64,000 nucleotides of DNA from Clusia tigrina (taxonomy: Eukaryota > Arthropoda > Insecta > Diptera > Clusiidae): assembly GCA_920105625.2 (NCBI GenBank), contig OV050030.1, positions 318,064,789 to 318,128,788 on the forward strand. The letters run 5' to 3'. Both the position numbers and the translations under genes were made by a program. This document shows, piece after piece, positions 46,827-58,781 of this stretch; positions within the stretch are counted from its first letter, which is position 1; each line of letters starts with the position of its first letter. The notes beneath the pieces were generated by a model that saw only the letters and a list, made by a program, of their open reading frames with translations, was not told the origin of the DNA and did not search any database.

Positions 46827-48080
46827 TTCAATAGTTCACAGATTAAATTGTAATATATCTAAACAAATCCAAACTAAAAAATTAACTTTTCATTAATTTT
46901 TTCCACAACTAATCGTTTGTTATAGGACATGATTCAATCAAAGAATTACCAATTTTAAAAATATATACAGCTCTGAACACAGCAAACGTTGTGATTCACA
47001 CACAAAAAATCCAATAAAATGCTCAGAATGGTAAATGCCAAAAATGTAATAAATTGCTAAAATAAAATACAACACACTCTTAAATCAATTGAAATTTTAA
47101 ATTCACTCGAAATCAAAACGTTGATAAATTTCCTACATACATTCACACACACGTACCGCAGCAACTATTGTTGTGCCTAAACGGCCAAAAATCCAATTTG
47201 AATGCTTAAAATGTTCACACCTATTAATAGCAAAAATCAAGCAGCAATTGTTGTGATTAAACATCCAAAAATCCAATAAAATTCTCAAAATGTAACAAAC
47301 TCCATCCACCAGTTGAGATTCCACTCGAATAATATATCCACTTTTGTAAACAAACAACAGGTTGATACCAAATGAACTGTAATTCCAATGTGTTCCAATC
47401 AGACTATTGTCAAATTACTTTCCACGTTCCATTTACTGTAACTCTCACATATATAAACAGCTGACTTGATATCGATGTATGTTTACACTCTCAAAACTGA
47501 TACACAATTCAACAACTTCAAAGCAAAATGAAATTTTTTTATTTGAAAATTCAATTAAATTTCGTTCATTTGTCGTATGACCATTTTTTCCCTTTGTTAT
47601 TGGTTGCGTGCTATTTTGATTGCTATTTCCAACAAATATAGCGCGTATGTACACAATTTGAACTGCATAAAATTCATACATTTACTTTTCATATCAATTA
47701 AAATCAAATTTGCAAAAAAAAAAATTTCCAATAGGTCCAAAACCCTTCACTCAAACACATATAACTCGACCAAATCAAAACATTTTCAACCATTTTTAAC
47801 CATTTTTAACCATTTTTAAAACCATCTAGAGAACGTACCCTACAAAATGGTATCGGCCGAACCCAATTTACCCAGCCGAACTCTCAAACACTCGTCACAA
47901 ACAGATTTGACAACATTTTTTTATATATATAGATACATATAAATATACAGATAGGAATATATAGGTAGATAGGTAGGTAAGGCGGCCGCCCAAATGGCGT
48001 ACTTAGGCTAACATTGACCTTTTGTGATATCGCATGAAACATCAGGTCCCATCCCTTTCAAAGATAAAGTCATTTGGAGC

Positions 48081-48537
48081 TTATAATGAATCCGTTGATG
48101 GAGCTAATTTTTTGTTTAAATATCTTCCAAAGAGTCCAGAAAGTAGTCGCCTAGGAAAGTGCGCCTCCTTATGGACAGCGCTGGACACGTGCATAATAGT
48201 AGAGCAATGGACTCTTCCTCCTCCTCGTCCATGCAACTCCTGCAGAAGTGCAGTACCTAGAGTCCAGTGTCCCTTTAGGACGCTAATCATAGAATCTAGG
48301 CTTTGTATATTTAGAGCCAATAGGTCCTTAGAGCGCTTAACATTTATCTCCAGCCAGGTTTGTCCATCAATTTTACATCCTGAAAATTCAGACCAGTGCC
48401 TGCCCGATATCTGGTTCAATCGGTATGGTAGTACCCTCACGGACAAGTTCATCCGCCTTACAGTTCCTTGGGATATCCCTGTGACCGGGAACCCAGCACA
48501 GATGCAGATGGGTCTGCTTAGCTATCTCGTCTAAAGA
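48081..48537 (-). pseudogene. LINE C-terminal Cys region
   Basis: LLALNIQSLDSMISVLKGHW is followed after a frameshift by CRSCMDEEEEESIALLLCTC and PALSIRRRTFLGD (near 48245-48140), the typical end of pol in this LINE group, closest to the remnant at 1761-2090. Confidence 0.75.
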
Positions 48538-49211
48538 TTAGTGGCAGCTCTTGGCGGTTTTTGAAGTGATAATAGCCGAGTACAGGGAGAGAAAATCCGC
48601 TTGGCTGTCGGACAGAATGCAAATATCTTGTATAGATACTTTCTTCTTCTTTAGCCGAGACAGTGCTGCCTCTATAGCCGCGACCTCTGCCTGAAAAAGA
48701 CTGCAGTGGTCGGGCATCCTAAAGGACATGTTAATGTCCAAATCTTCTGAGTATACGCCATCTCGCACCCTACTCTGTAACTTGGAATCATCTGTGTAGT
48801 TGTGAACCAATTCTACATGAGGGGGAATACTATCCTTCCATTCGTCCCTGGAGGGAATGGAGATCCAGCACATAACATTGAAGGCATAAATTGGTGTGAT
48901 GTAATCGAAAGAGTTGGGAATACCCTCAAAATGTTTTAAAACAGATGCATGACCTACGTTCCTGGCAACCTATTGATGGGTAGCCTTATAGCTGAGTTTG
49001 CAGCCACTTTTTCGCCAAAAAGCCTAACAGGTTGCAGATAAAGCATAACGTCCGTTGCTTGCGTTGGAGTCGTTCTAATGGCAATACTTATAAATACCTC
49101 TGCAGTTCTTTGTACCTGTGTTACCAACCTATTGTATGTGGATTTACTTAGGGCTGTCCACCAAGCAAGCACCCCATAAAAAATGACAGGTCGTACCACA
49201 GCTGTATACAT
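48538..49211 (-). pseudogene. LINE connection and RNase H remnant
   Basis: Frame 49211-48954 has MYTAVVRPVIFYGVLAWW and QRTAEVFISIAIRTTPT, the post-RT connection. Frame 48873-48538 is RNase H: HNYTDDSKL (Asp), CSLFQAEVAAIEAA (Glu) and DICILSDSQADFLSL (Asp). About 80 bp between them contain stops. Confidence 0.8.
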
Positions 49212-49484
49212 CCAATAGGCTACCTTAGGCCCCTTTTTTTACCTATAACTATTTTTCAAGAGCACAGAGCTACCTGAGCCTTCCTAATGCGTTCGCTTAT
49301 ATTAGCCTTCCTATCTAGGATCACGACCAGATATCGACAAGATTAATATTAGTTTTGGAGCGATAAATTGAGGAATTTTATACTTCCTAGTGAAGAGCAT
49401 TAGCTTAGTCTTGGTCGGATTAACCCCCAACCCACAGTCTGTAGTCCATTTAGAAAGAATGTTCAATATGTGTTGCATTAAGTC

Positions 49485-50065
49485 CTACAAAGTAGATATG
49501 TATTTACCCGAGATACTAATAGCAACATCATCCGCATTCACAACCACCTTGAACCCTTTCCACTCCAATCGAACAAGCAGCTCATTTACAAGATTCCAGT
49601 GTAGGGGTGAAAGAACTCTACCTTGAGGTGTGCCTCGGCACACGGAGTTCTTGGCCGGCGCCGCCCCCAGCTGTGAATTGATTATCCTGCTGCTAAGCAT
49701 GTTTTCAATCCACCTGCTAATGGCGGGTTCCACCTTCAAGTCTCGCATCGCATCGATTATTCCCTCTGATTTGATGTTGTTAAAAGCTCCCTCAATGTCC
49801 AGGAAAGCAACAAGGGAGAACTCCTTGTTATGCAGGTAGCACTCAATGCTAGAGACTAAGGAGTGTAAAGCGGTCTCAATCGATTTGCCCCTGAAGTAGG
49901 CATGCTGAGAGACGACAGCTTCTGTCTGTCTATAGTGAGCCTCAGATGAATGTGTAACAACCTTTTCAGGATTTTCATACAGAAGGAGGACATACTAATT
50001 GGCCTTAAGTCCCCTGGAGCTGTGTGCGAGCTTTTGGCGGCCTTGGGTATAAAAATTACCCTCAC
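49485..50065 (-). pseudogene. LINE reverse transcriptase remnant
   Basis: Starts RVIFIPKAAKSSHTAPGDLRPISMSSF (50065-49856); the middle is frameshifted. The final part (49748-49485) has MLSSRIINSQLG, CRGTPQGRVLSPLHWN and FKVVVNADDVAIS. The usual YADD box reads NADD, so the Tyr is changed; the two Asp residues remain. Confidence 0.78.
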
Positions 50066-50256
50066 ATGCTTCCATTAGTCTGGAATATATGCTAATTCAA
50101 GACAGCTTTTTTAGATATTTAACAGCCACTCTACTATAAGATTCTCTGACTGCTGAATTTCAATTGAAGCGTCTCGGCCAGATGCTTTAAATGGTTTGAA
50201 GCTATGGATTGCCAATTGGAATTTTGGCTTCGTGATTATGTCTACGTTGACTTCGA

Positions 50257-50762
50257 CTACATTCGTGCTGGGGGAATTGTGCTCGAGCAACCAGGGAAGT
50301 GAGTCTCTAAAATAAGCTCTAGAGTCTCATTACTATTTGAAGTCCAAGATCCATCCTCCTTCCTCAGGTAACCAGGTACCATTGGAGCAGTTGATACGAT
50401 ATTCTTAAACCTGGACGTCTCTTCTTCGTCACCGCAAAAGCTTATCCACGATTCTCTATGTGCCTTTCTAAGCTTACTTTTGAAGGCGCTGAGAACTGCC
50501 TTATATAAAGCCCAGTCTGCACTATCTATTGACATCTTTGCGTTGTTGAAAAGTCTCCTACAGTTTATTTGGAGTCCGCTAATTTCCTCCCCCCACCACG
50601 TGAGTTTTTGTTTCCCCCTGGGTCTACTGAGGGTCAAGAGACCAATAGAGCTTTATTAAGAGCACCCGTTAGAACGTCCACAGACCTATCAATTTCGGCA
50701 CACTTGCTTGTGCTTGTGAGGTTCTGAGGTAGTAGTCTAGCTACAGTCACCTTGTAGAGGTA
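50257..50762 (-). pseudogene. LINE segment upstream of RT
   Basis: Frame 50637-50257 has KLTWWGEEISGL, AFKSKLRKAHRESWISFCGDEEET and LLETHFPG-like wording (LILETHFPG), typical of the part between endonuclease and RT in these LINEs. A stop separates it from a short piece further upstream (EIDRSVDVLTGALNKAL, about 50700-50650). Confidence 0.7.
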
Positions 50763-51020
50763 GGAATACATATACATACGAGTATATGTATACATATAAA
50801 TTTAAATATATATTTACATATACATATACATATACTTATCCATATACATATACATATCTTTATACATATTCATATACATATACATATTCATACACATAAG
50901 TACACATACATGTACATATACATATGCATGCACATAATAATATACATATACATTTAGAAATATATTACCATATACATATACATATACAAATAAATTTACA
51001 TATAAAAATTCATATACATA
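50763..51020. repeat. TACATA microsatellite
   Basis: About 250 bp of (TACATA)n-like sequence with many substitutions. No gene. Confidence 0.92.
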
Positions 51021-51213
51021 CGAGGTCTGTTCAAAAAGTATCGCGAATTTTGAATTTTCTCGGGCTACGGATGTTTGATTTTCGATCTTTTTGTGGCGTT
51101 ATGTTGGTACTCATGGCCCTCACTTATGTTGACAATCTCGGCCATTTTTAATGTTCAGTCCGTTTTTGGCAGCTATTGTTCGTGGACGTGTTTTAGCTTG
51201 TCTTCGATTTTTG
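51021..51213 (+). mobile_element. Mariner-like 5' end fragment
   Basis: Begins right after a TA with CGAGGTCTGTTCAAAAAGTA followed by TCGCGAATTTTG, which resembles the terminal inverted repeat and leader of insect mariner-like elements. Only about 190 bp remain before (TA)n; no transposase and no second end. The identification rests on the end sequence alone. Confidence 0.45.
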
Positions 51214-51235
51214 TGTATATATATATATATATATA
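51214..51235. repeat. (TA)n before H8
   Basis: Short TA tract at the 5' edge of H8. Confidence 0.85.
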
Positions 51236-52333
51236 TCTTCTTATATATATAAAAAAATGTTGTCAAATCTGTTTGTGACGAGTGTTTGAGAGTTCGGCTG
51301 GGTAAATTGGGTTCGGCCGATACCATTTTGTAGGGTACGTTCTCTAGATGGTTTTTAAAAAAAAAATGGTTGAAAATGTTTTGATTTGGTCGAGTTATAT
51401 GTGTTTGAGTGAAGGGTTTTGGACCTATTGGAAATTTTTTTTTTTGCAAATTTGATTTTAATTGATATGAAAAGTAAATGTATGAATTTTATGCAGTTCA
51501 AATTGTGTACATACGCGCTATATTTGTTGGAAATAGCAATCAAAATAGCACGCAACCAATAACAAAGGGAAAAAATGGTCATACGACAAATGAACGAAAT
51601 TTAATTGAATTTTCAAATAAAAAAATTTCATTTTGCTTTGAAGTTGTTGAATTGTGTATCAGTTTTGAGAGTGTAAACATACATCGATATCAAGTCAGCT
51701 GTTTATATTTTGTGAGAGTTACAGTAAATGGAACGTGGAAAGTGATTTGACAATAGTCTGATTGGAACACATTGGAATTACAGTTCATTTGGTATCAACC
51801 TGTTGTTTGTTTACAAAAGTGGATATATTATTCGAGTGGAATCTCAACTGGTGGATGGAGTTTGTTACATTTTGAGAATTTTATTGGATTTTTGGATGTT
51901 TAATCACAACAATTGCTGCTTGATTTTTGCTATTAATAGGTGTGAACATTTTAAGCATTCAAATTGGATTTTTGGCCGTTTAGGCACAACAATAGTTGCT
52001 GCGGTACGTGTGTGTGAATGTATGTAGGAAATTTATCAACGTTTTGATTTCGAGTGAATTTAAAATTTCAATTGATTTAAGAGTGTGTTGTATTTTATTT
52101 TAGCAATTTATTACATTTTTGGCATTTACCATTCTGAGCATTTTATTGGATTTTTTGTGTGTGAATCACAACGTTTGCTGTGTTCAGAGCTGTATATATT
52201 TTTAAAATTGGTAATTCTTTGATTGAATCATGTCCTATAACAAACGATTAGTTGTGGAAAAAATTAATGAAAAGTTAATTTTTTAGTTTGGATTTGTTTA
52301 GATATATTACAATTTAATCTGTGAACTATTGAA

Positions 52334-53392
52334 ATGACCCGTCGTCGTAGCCAACTTGGGCGTCGTACAGCTACTGCTAGGTCATCTGTGGCGAGTAGAG
52401 CTGCGCAAAGCGATGCACAGCGTGCTAATGTAAATGCAGCTGTAAGAGCTGGAATGAGACGTTTGAGAGCATCGAGAAACCCAAGAATTGTTTTGTAACG
52501 TGCAGCATTTGCTTATGATGCTTATTTAAATTATGCGTCTCTTGATGTCGTTTCAATTGGAACAATGTCTGTTGTGTGTGTTTATTGCAAGGCTTTCAAA
52601 TTTAAACATGAAAATCCTGGATTATGTTGTGCAAGTGGCCAAGTGAAATTACCTCAATTGAATCCACCACCAGAGCCTTTGCGTTCAATGATTATTGGCA
52701 CTTCTCCGAGTTCAAAGCATTTTTAACAAACATACAAACGTACAATTCGTGTTTTCAAATGACGTCGTTTGGTGCCACTAAAATTATTAGAGATAATTTC
52801 ATGCCGACATTTAAGGTAATTACGGTGAATGACATATATCATGTTTGTTTTGATAATAATAATATGTACGGTTGCAAAAATTTTGGTATTCAACAGATTC
52901 AAGGCCAAGTTTACCATCGACTTGGTTCTTTGTTACCACTCCCAGATCAAAGCTATCAATTTTTACAAATATACTTTGTGGGTAACTCGACTGTTGAAAC
53001 CAATCGTCGTTGTGACATTTCATCAATTTTGAGGAATGATGTTGTTGAACAGTTGCAGAATATGTTGCATGATGAAAATGAGTTAGTTCGATTATTTCAA
53101 ACAGCATTAGATCAAATGCCATCTGACGAGTATGCAATTGTTATTCGTGCTGATAAAACGCCACCTGGTGAACATGCTAGAAGGTTTAATGCACCAACGA
53201 TGGATGAAGTGGCTATTGTAATTATTGGAGATGAATTTAAATCGAGAGATATTGTATTACGTCGTCGCAATATGCAGCTTCAACGAGTATCAGAAACTCA
53301 TCGGTGTTATGACGGTTTGCAGTATCCGTTGTTATTTAGCCGCGGAGAAGATGGTTATCATTTCAATATTAAGATGATAAATCCCTCTTCCG
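52334..53392 (+). pseudogene. H8 Helitron Rep exon 1, nonsense and frameshift
   Basis: In addition to the shared five-T break (about 52720-52724), codon 55 of the N-terminal frame is TAA (52496-52498) where the other copies have GAA (VLERAAF). The intron is 53393-53458. Confidence 0.87.
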
Positions 53393-53458
53393 GTTAGTGT
53401 GTTCGATTTTTTTTTAATTATTTGTGAAAACTTCTAACTGAATTTAATTTGATTTTAG

Positions 53459-55770
53459 GTGTTGAAACGAGAAAAAAAGTAAGCGCAATGAATTTTTATT
53501 CATATCGTTTCATGGTTCGGCAGGGTGAAGTGAATTATTTGTTATATTGCCGTCGACTTCTTCACCAATTTGTCGTTGACATGTATGCAAAAATCGAGAC
53601 TGAGAGATTGAATTTCATTAGATTTAATCAGAGGAAATTGCGCTCAGAGGAGTACATTCACTTGCGGGATGCTATAAACAATGATGGAAACGTTGATAAT
53701 CTTGGCAAAATGATCATATTACCATCGTCATATCAAGGTAGCCCGAGACACATGCACGAATATGCGCAAGACGCAATGAGTTACGTTCGTCATTATGGTC
53801 GTCCCGATCTTTTCATCACGTTTACCTGTAACCCTCAATGGGATGAGTTGAAAGACCTTCTTTTTGATGGGCAAAAAACAATGGATCGGCATGATATTAC
53901 TGCCCGTGTATTCAATCAAAAGTTGAAGGCATTGATGAATTTAATTGTGAAAAGTCGGGTGTTTGGTGAGGTGAAATGTTGGATGTATTCCATTGAATGG
54001 CAAAAGCGTGGTTTGCCTCACGCTCATTTTTTGACTTGGCTGGTGAATAAGATCACTCCGGACGAGGTGGATCATGTTATTTCAGCCGAAATACCAGATT
54101 GTGCGAGTGATCCGGAATTATATGCAGTTGCTACTCAAAACATGATTCATGGACCATGTGGAGAATACAACGTTAATTCACCATGTATGGCTGAAGGCAA
54201 ATGTACGAAGCGATATCCAAGAGCTTTGGTATCGGATACAGTAACTGGTGAAGATGGTTATCCTTTGTATCGTCGTAGATCCACTGAGGATCATGGTAGA
54301 TCTTTGATTAAAGTACGGAATCAAGACGTTGAAGTTGATAACAGATGGATTGTGCCATATTCACCACTGTTGTCGAAAGTTTTCAAAGCACATATAAACG
54401 TCGAGTATTGCAATTCTGCTAAGTCAATTAAGTACATTTGCAAATATGTCAACAAAGGAAGCGATATGGCAGTTTTCGGAGTGTCAGATCCAAACAGAAA
54501 CGACGAAGTAACTCGGTTTCAAATGGGGCGTTATATTAGCAGCAATGAAGCCATTTGGCGTATATTTGCATTTCATATTCATGAGAGGTATCCAACAGTC
54601 GTTCACCTTGCGGTACACTTAGAAAATGGCCAACGTGTTTATTTTACAGCTGCAAATGCTGCTGAAAGAGCTGCATCACCTACAGATACAACATTGACAG
54701 CTTTTTTCAAGTTGTGTGCAGTTGATGATTTTGCCAAAACGTTGTTGTATGCTGAGGTTCCAACATATTTTACTTGGAATGCAACGAAGAAAGAATTTCA
54801 ACGACGAAAACAAGGAAATCGTGTGGCAGGTCATATGAATTTGTATTCGAGTGATGCTTTGGGACGAATATACACTGTTCATCCGAATAATGCTGAGTGC
54901 TTTTATTTGCGTTTGTTGTTAGTTAATGTTCGTGGGCCAACATCGTTTGGTGATTTGAGAACTGTCGATAGTGAATTATGTGTGACGTACAGAGAAGCAT
55001 GTCAGAAATTGAATTTGTTGGAAAATGATGCACATTGGGATCACACTTTAGCTGATGCATCTGTTGTTGCTCATCCGCATCAAATTCGGAATTTATTTGC
55101 AATAATTTTGTCTACGTGTTTTCCATCAAATCCGTTGGAGTTATGGACAAAGTATCAAGATTTTTTGTCGGAAGATATTTTGAATCGAATGCGCCGAATT
55201 AATCATAATCCAGTGATGGATTTTACTCCAGAAATTTACAATGAAGCATTACTTATGATTGAGGATTTATGTTTGGCAATTGGAAATAAGGCTTTAGTTC
55301 AATTGGGAATGCCATCACCTAATCGTCCAATGCATGCTTTATTCGAGCAGGAGTTACAACGTGAGTTGCAGTACGATTGTGTTTTGTTGAATGCATACGT
55401 TGTAGATAATCGTCCGAAATTAAATTTGGAACAAAAAGTGGCATATGATTCGATTATGCAAGTTGTCAATAGCGGAGTCGGTGGATTTTATTTTTTGGAT
55501 GCACCTGGTGGTACCGGAAAAACATTTTTGATTTCTTTGATTTTGGCAACCATACGTTCTGAGAATAAAATTGCATTGGCATTGGCTTCTTCTGGCATAG
55601 CTGCAACTTTGTTGGACGGTGGACGGACAGCACATTCTGCTTTGAAATTGCCTTTGAATATTCAAGTTATTGGACATCCGACGTGTAATATATCGAAAAC
55701 ATCTGGAACAGCTAAACTTTTGCAGGCATGTGATATTGTTGTGTGGGATGAGTGCACTATGGCGCATTAG
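53459..55770 (+). pseudogene. H8 Helitron Rep-helicase exon 2, truncated by TAG
   Basis: Open to the shared TAG. A private change QVIGHPTCN (others QVIEHPTCN) is present. All Rep motifs and Walker A/B are intact. Confidence 0.88.
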
Positions 55771-56467
55771 AAATCAGTTGAAAGAATCATGAAAAATGTT
55801 CGAGATAATTCAGGCTTATTTGGAGGTGCATTAATTTTATTGTCAGGCGATTTCAGACAAACATTGCCCGTCATTCCTAGATCGACAGTTGCCGATGAAA
55901 TTAACGCTTGAATGAAATCTTCACATTTATGGAGATTTGTTAAAACGTTGAATCTTACTACCAACGTTCGTGTTAAGTTGCAAAACGATCCAATGAACAA
56001 GATATTGCGAATTATCTAACAGAATTTTTGAATTCGTTAGATTTACCAGGATCGCCTCCGCATAATCTCCAATTGAAAGTTGGCGTCACTATCATTATGC
56101 TACCCCGTTTGTGTAACGGTACAGACTTGCTGTTAAAAGATTGATGACTTATGTAATTGAAGCTACTATTTTAACTGGGAAATTCAAAGGCGAAGATGTA
56201 TTCATTCCACGCATCCCAATCGTTCCATCTGACACACCATTTGAATTTAAACGACTTCAGTTTCCTATTTGCCTTGCTTTTGCGGTTACTATGAATAAGG
56301 CGCAAGGCCAATCGTTAGGAATTTGTGGAGCTAATTTAGAGTATCCAGTTTTCTCACATGGACAACTGTATGTTGCCTGTTCGCGTGTTGGCAAACCATC
56401 GGTTTTGTATATTTACACCGAAAGTGGAAAAACAAAAAATGTTGTGTACCACAGACCTTTACAATAA
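55771..56467 (+). pseudogene. H8 helicase 3' remnant (type B derived)
   Basis: As in H3; the final-motif frame is 56141-56467. The INA-TGA stop is followed by ATG here (TGAATG for TGATTG). Confidence 0.85.
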
Positions 56468-57656
56468 AAATTATTTAACACTGATTAAAATGAACTATGA
56501 ATTGATTTTATATTTTCCTATTTTGTTTCGCACTACGAAGTGTGCAGGGGGTTCGCTAGTGTATCTATATATATAAAAAAATGTTGTCAAATCTGTTTGT
56601 GACGAGTGTTTGAGAGTTCGGCTGGGTAAATTGGGTTCGGCCGATACCATTTTGTAGGGTACGTTCTCTAGATGGTTTAAAAAAAAAAATGGTTGAAAAT
56701 GTTTTGATTTGGTCGAGTTATATGTGTTTGAGTGAAGGGTTTTGGACCTATTGGAAATTTTTTTTTTTGCAAATTTGATTTTAATTGATATGAAAAGTAA
56801 ATGTATGAATTTTATGCAGTTCAAATTGTGTACATACGCGCTATATTTGTTGGAAATAGCAATCAAAATAGCACGCAACCAATAACAAAGGGAAAAAATG
56901 GTCATACGACAAATGAACGAAATTTAATTGAATTTTCAAATAAAAAAATTTCATTTTGCTTTGAAGTTGTTGAATTGTGTATCAGTTTTGAGAGTGTAAA
57001 CATACATCGATATCAAGTCAGCTGTTTATATTTTGTGAGAGTTACAGTAAATGGAACGTGGAAAGTGATTTGACAATAGTCTGATTGGAACACATTGGAA
57101 TTACAGTTCATTTGGTATCAACCTGTTGTTTGTTTACAAAAGTGGATATATTATTCGAGTGGAATCTTAACTGGTGGATGGAGTTTGTTACATTTTGAGA
57201 ATTTTATTGGATTTTTGGATGTTTAATCACAACAATTGCTGCTTGATTTTTGCTATTAATAGGTGTGAACATTTTAAGCATTCAAATTGGATTTTTGGCC
57301 GTTTAGGCACAACAATAGTTGCTGCGGTACGTGTGTGTGAATGTATGTAGGAAATTTATCAACGTTTTGATTTCGAGTGAATTTAAAATTTCAATTGATT
57401 TAAGAGTGTGTTGTATTTTATTTTAGCAATTTATTACATTTTTGGCATTTACCATTCTGAGCATTTTATTGGATTTTTTGTGTGTGAATCACAACGTTTG
57501 CTGTGTTCAGAGCTGTATATATTTTTAAAATTGGTAATTCTTTGATTGAATCATGTCCTATAACAAACGATTAGTTGTGGAAAAAATTAATGAAAAGTTA
57601 ATTTTTTAGTTTGGATTTGTTTAGATATATTACAATTTAATCTGTGAACTATTGAA

Positions 57657-58715
57657 ATGACCCGTCGTCGTAGCCAACTTGGGCGTCGTACAGCTACTGC
57701 TAGGTCATCTGTGGCGAGTAGAGCTGCGCAAAGCGATGCACAGCGTGCTAATGTAAATGCAGCTGTAAGAGCTGGAATGAGACGTTTGAGAGCATCGAGA
57801 AACCCAAGAATTGTTTTGGAACGTGCAGCATTTGCTTATGATGCTTATTTAAATTATGCGTCTCTTGATGTCGTTTCAATTGGAACAATGTCTGTTGTGT
57901 GTGTTTATTGCAAGGCTTTCAAATTTAAACATGAAAATCCTGGATTATGTTGTGCAAGTGGCCAAGTGAAATTACCTCAATTGAATCCACCACCAGAGCC
58001 TTTGCGTTCAATGATTATTGGCACTTCTCCGAGTTCAAAGCATTTTTAACAAACATACAAACGTACAATTCGTGTTTTCAAATGACGTCGTTTGGTGCCA
58101 CTAAAATTATTAGAGATAATTTCATGCCGACATTTAAGGTAATTACGGTGAATGACATATATCATGTTTGTTTTGATAATAACAATATGTACGGTTGCAA
58201 AAATTTTGGTATTCAACAGATTCAAGGCCAAGTTTACCATCGACTTGGTTCTTTGTTACCACTCCCAGATCAAAGCTATCAATTTTTACAAATATACTTT
58301 GTGGGTAACTCGACTGTTGAAACCAATCGTCGTTGTGACATTTCATCAATTTTGAGGAATGATGTTGTTGAACAGTTGCAGAATATGTTGCATGATGAAA
58401 ATGAGTTAGTTCGATTATTTCAAACAGCATTAGATCAAATGCCATCTGACGAGTATGCAATTGTTATTCGTGCTGATAAAACGCCACCTGGTGAACATGC
58501 TAGAAGGTTTAATGCACCAACGATGGATGAAGTGGCTATTGTAATTATTGGAGATGAATTTAAATCGAGAGATATTGTATTACGTCGTCGCAATATGCAG
58601 CTTCAACGAGTATCAGAAACTCATCGGTGTTATGACGGTTTGCAGTATCCGTTGTTATTTAGCCGCGGAGAAGATGGTTATCATTTCAATATTAAGATGA
58701 TAAATCCCTCTTCCG
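57657..58715 (+). pseudogene. H9 Helitron Rep exon 1, frameshifted
   Basis: N-terminal frame 57657-58049, Rep frame to 58715, shared five-T break; the intron is 58716-58781. Confidence 0.85.
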
Positions 58716-58781
58716 GTTAGTGTGTTCGATTTTTTTTAAATTATTTGTGAAAACTTCTAACTGAATTTAATTTGATTTTAG

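Larger units (their letters stand above)
42601..47933 (-). mobile_element. Helitron H7 (type R chimera)
   Basis: CTAG end at 42601-42604, TC end at 47933-47932. Full length (5.33 kb). It has the ACCATTTTTA triplication near 47790-47820 like H6 but keeps the 30 bp H6 lost, so H6 and H7 form a subgroup. A few bases (AAATATAAAC region near 47450) differ from other copies. Confidence 0.93.
47981..50762 (-). mobile_element. LINE (LOA/Jockey/I group), 5' truncated, with CCTACC tail
   Basis: On the minus strand: the region upstream of RT, RT, connection, RNase H and the C-terminal Cys region, in order. The 3' end reads GGGCGGCCGCCTTACCTACC at about 47990-47971, continuing into a TACC/TATC simple tail (47955-47980). 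The 5' side ends in TACATA microsatellite at 50763. The endonuclease domain is missing. Frames are broken at least five times. Confidence 0.8.
51236..56559 (+). mobile_element. Helitron H8 (type R chimera)
   Basis: The 5' end TC at 51236 is followed by TTCTTATATATATAAAA, three to four bases different from the TCTATATATATAAAA of the other copies. The 3' CTAG ends at 56559. The next element, H9, starts after only four bases (TGTA). Confidence 0.92.
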
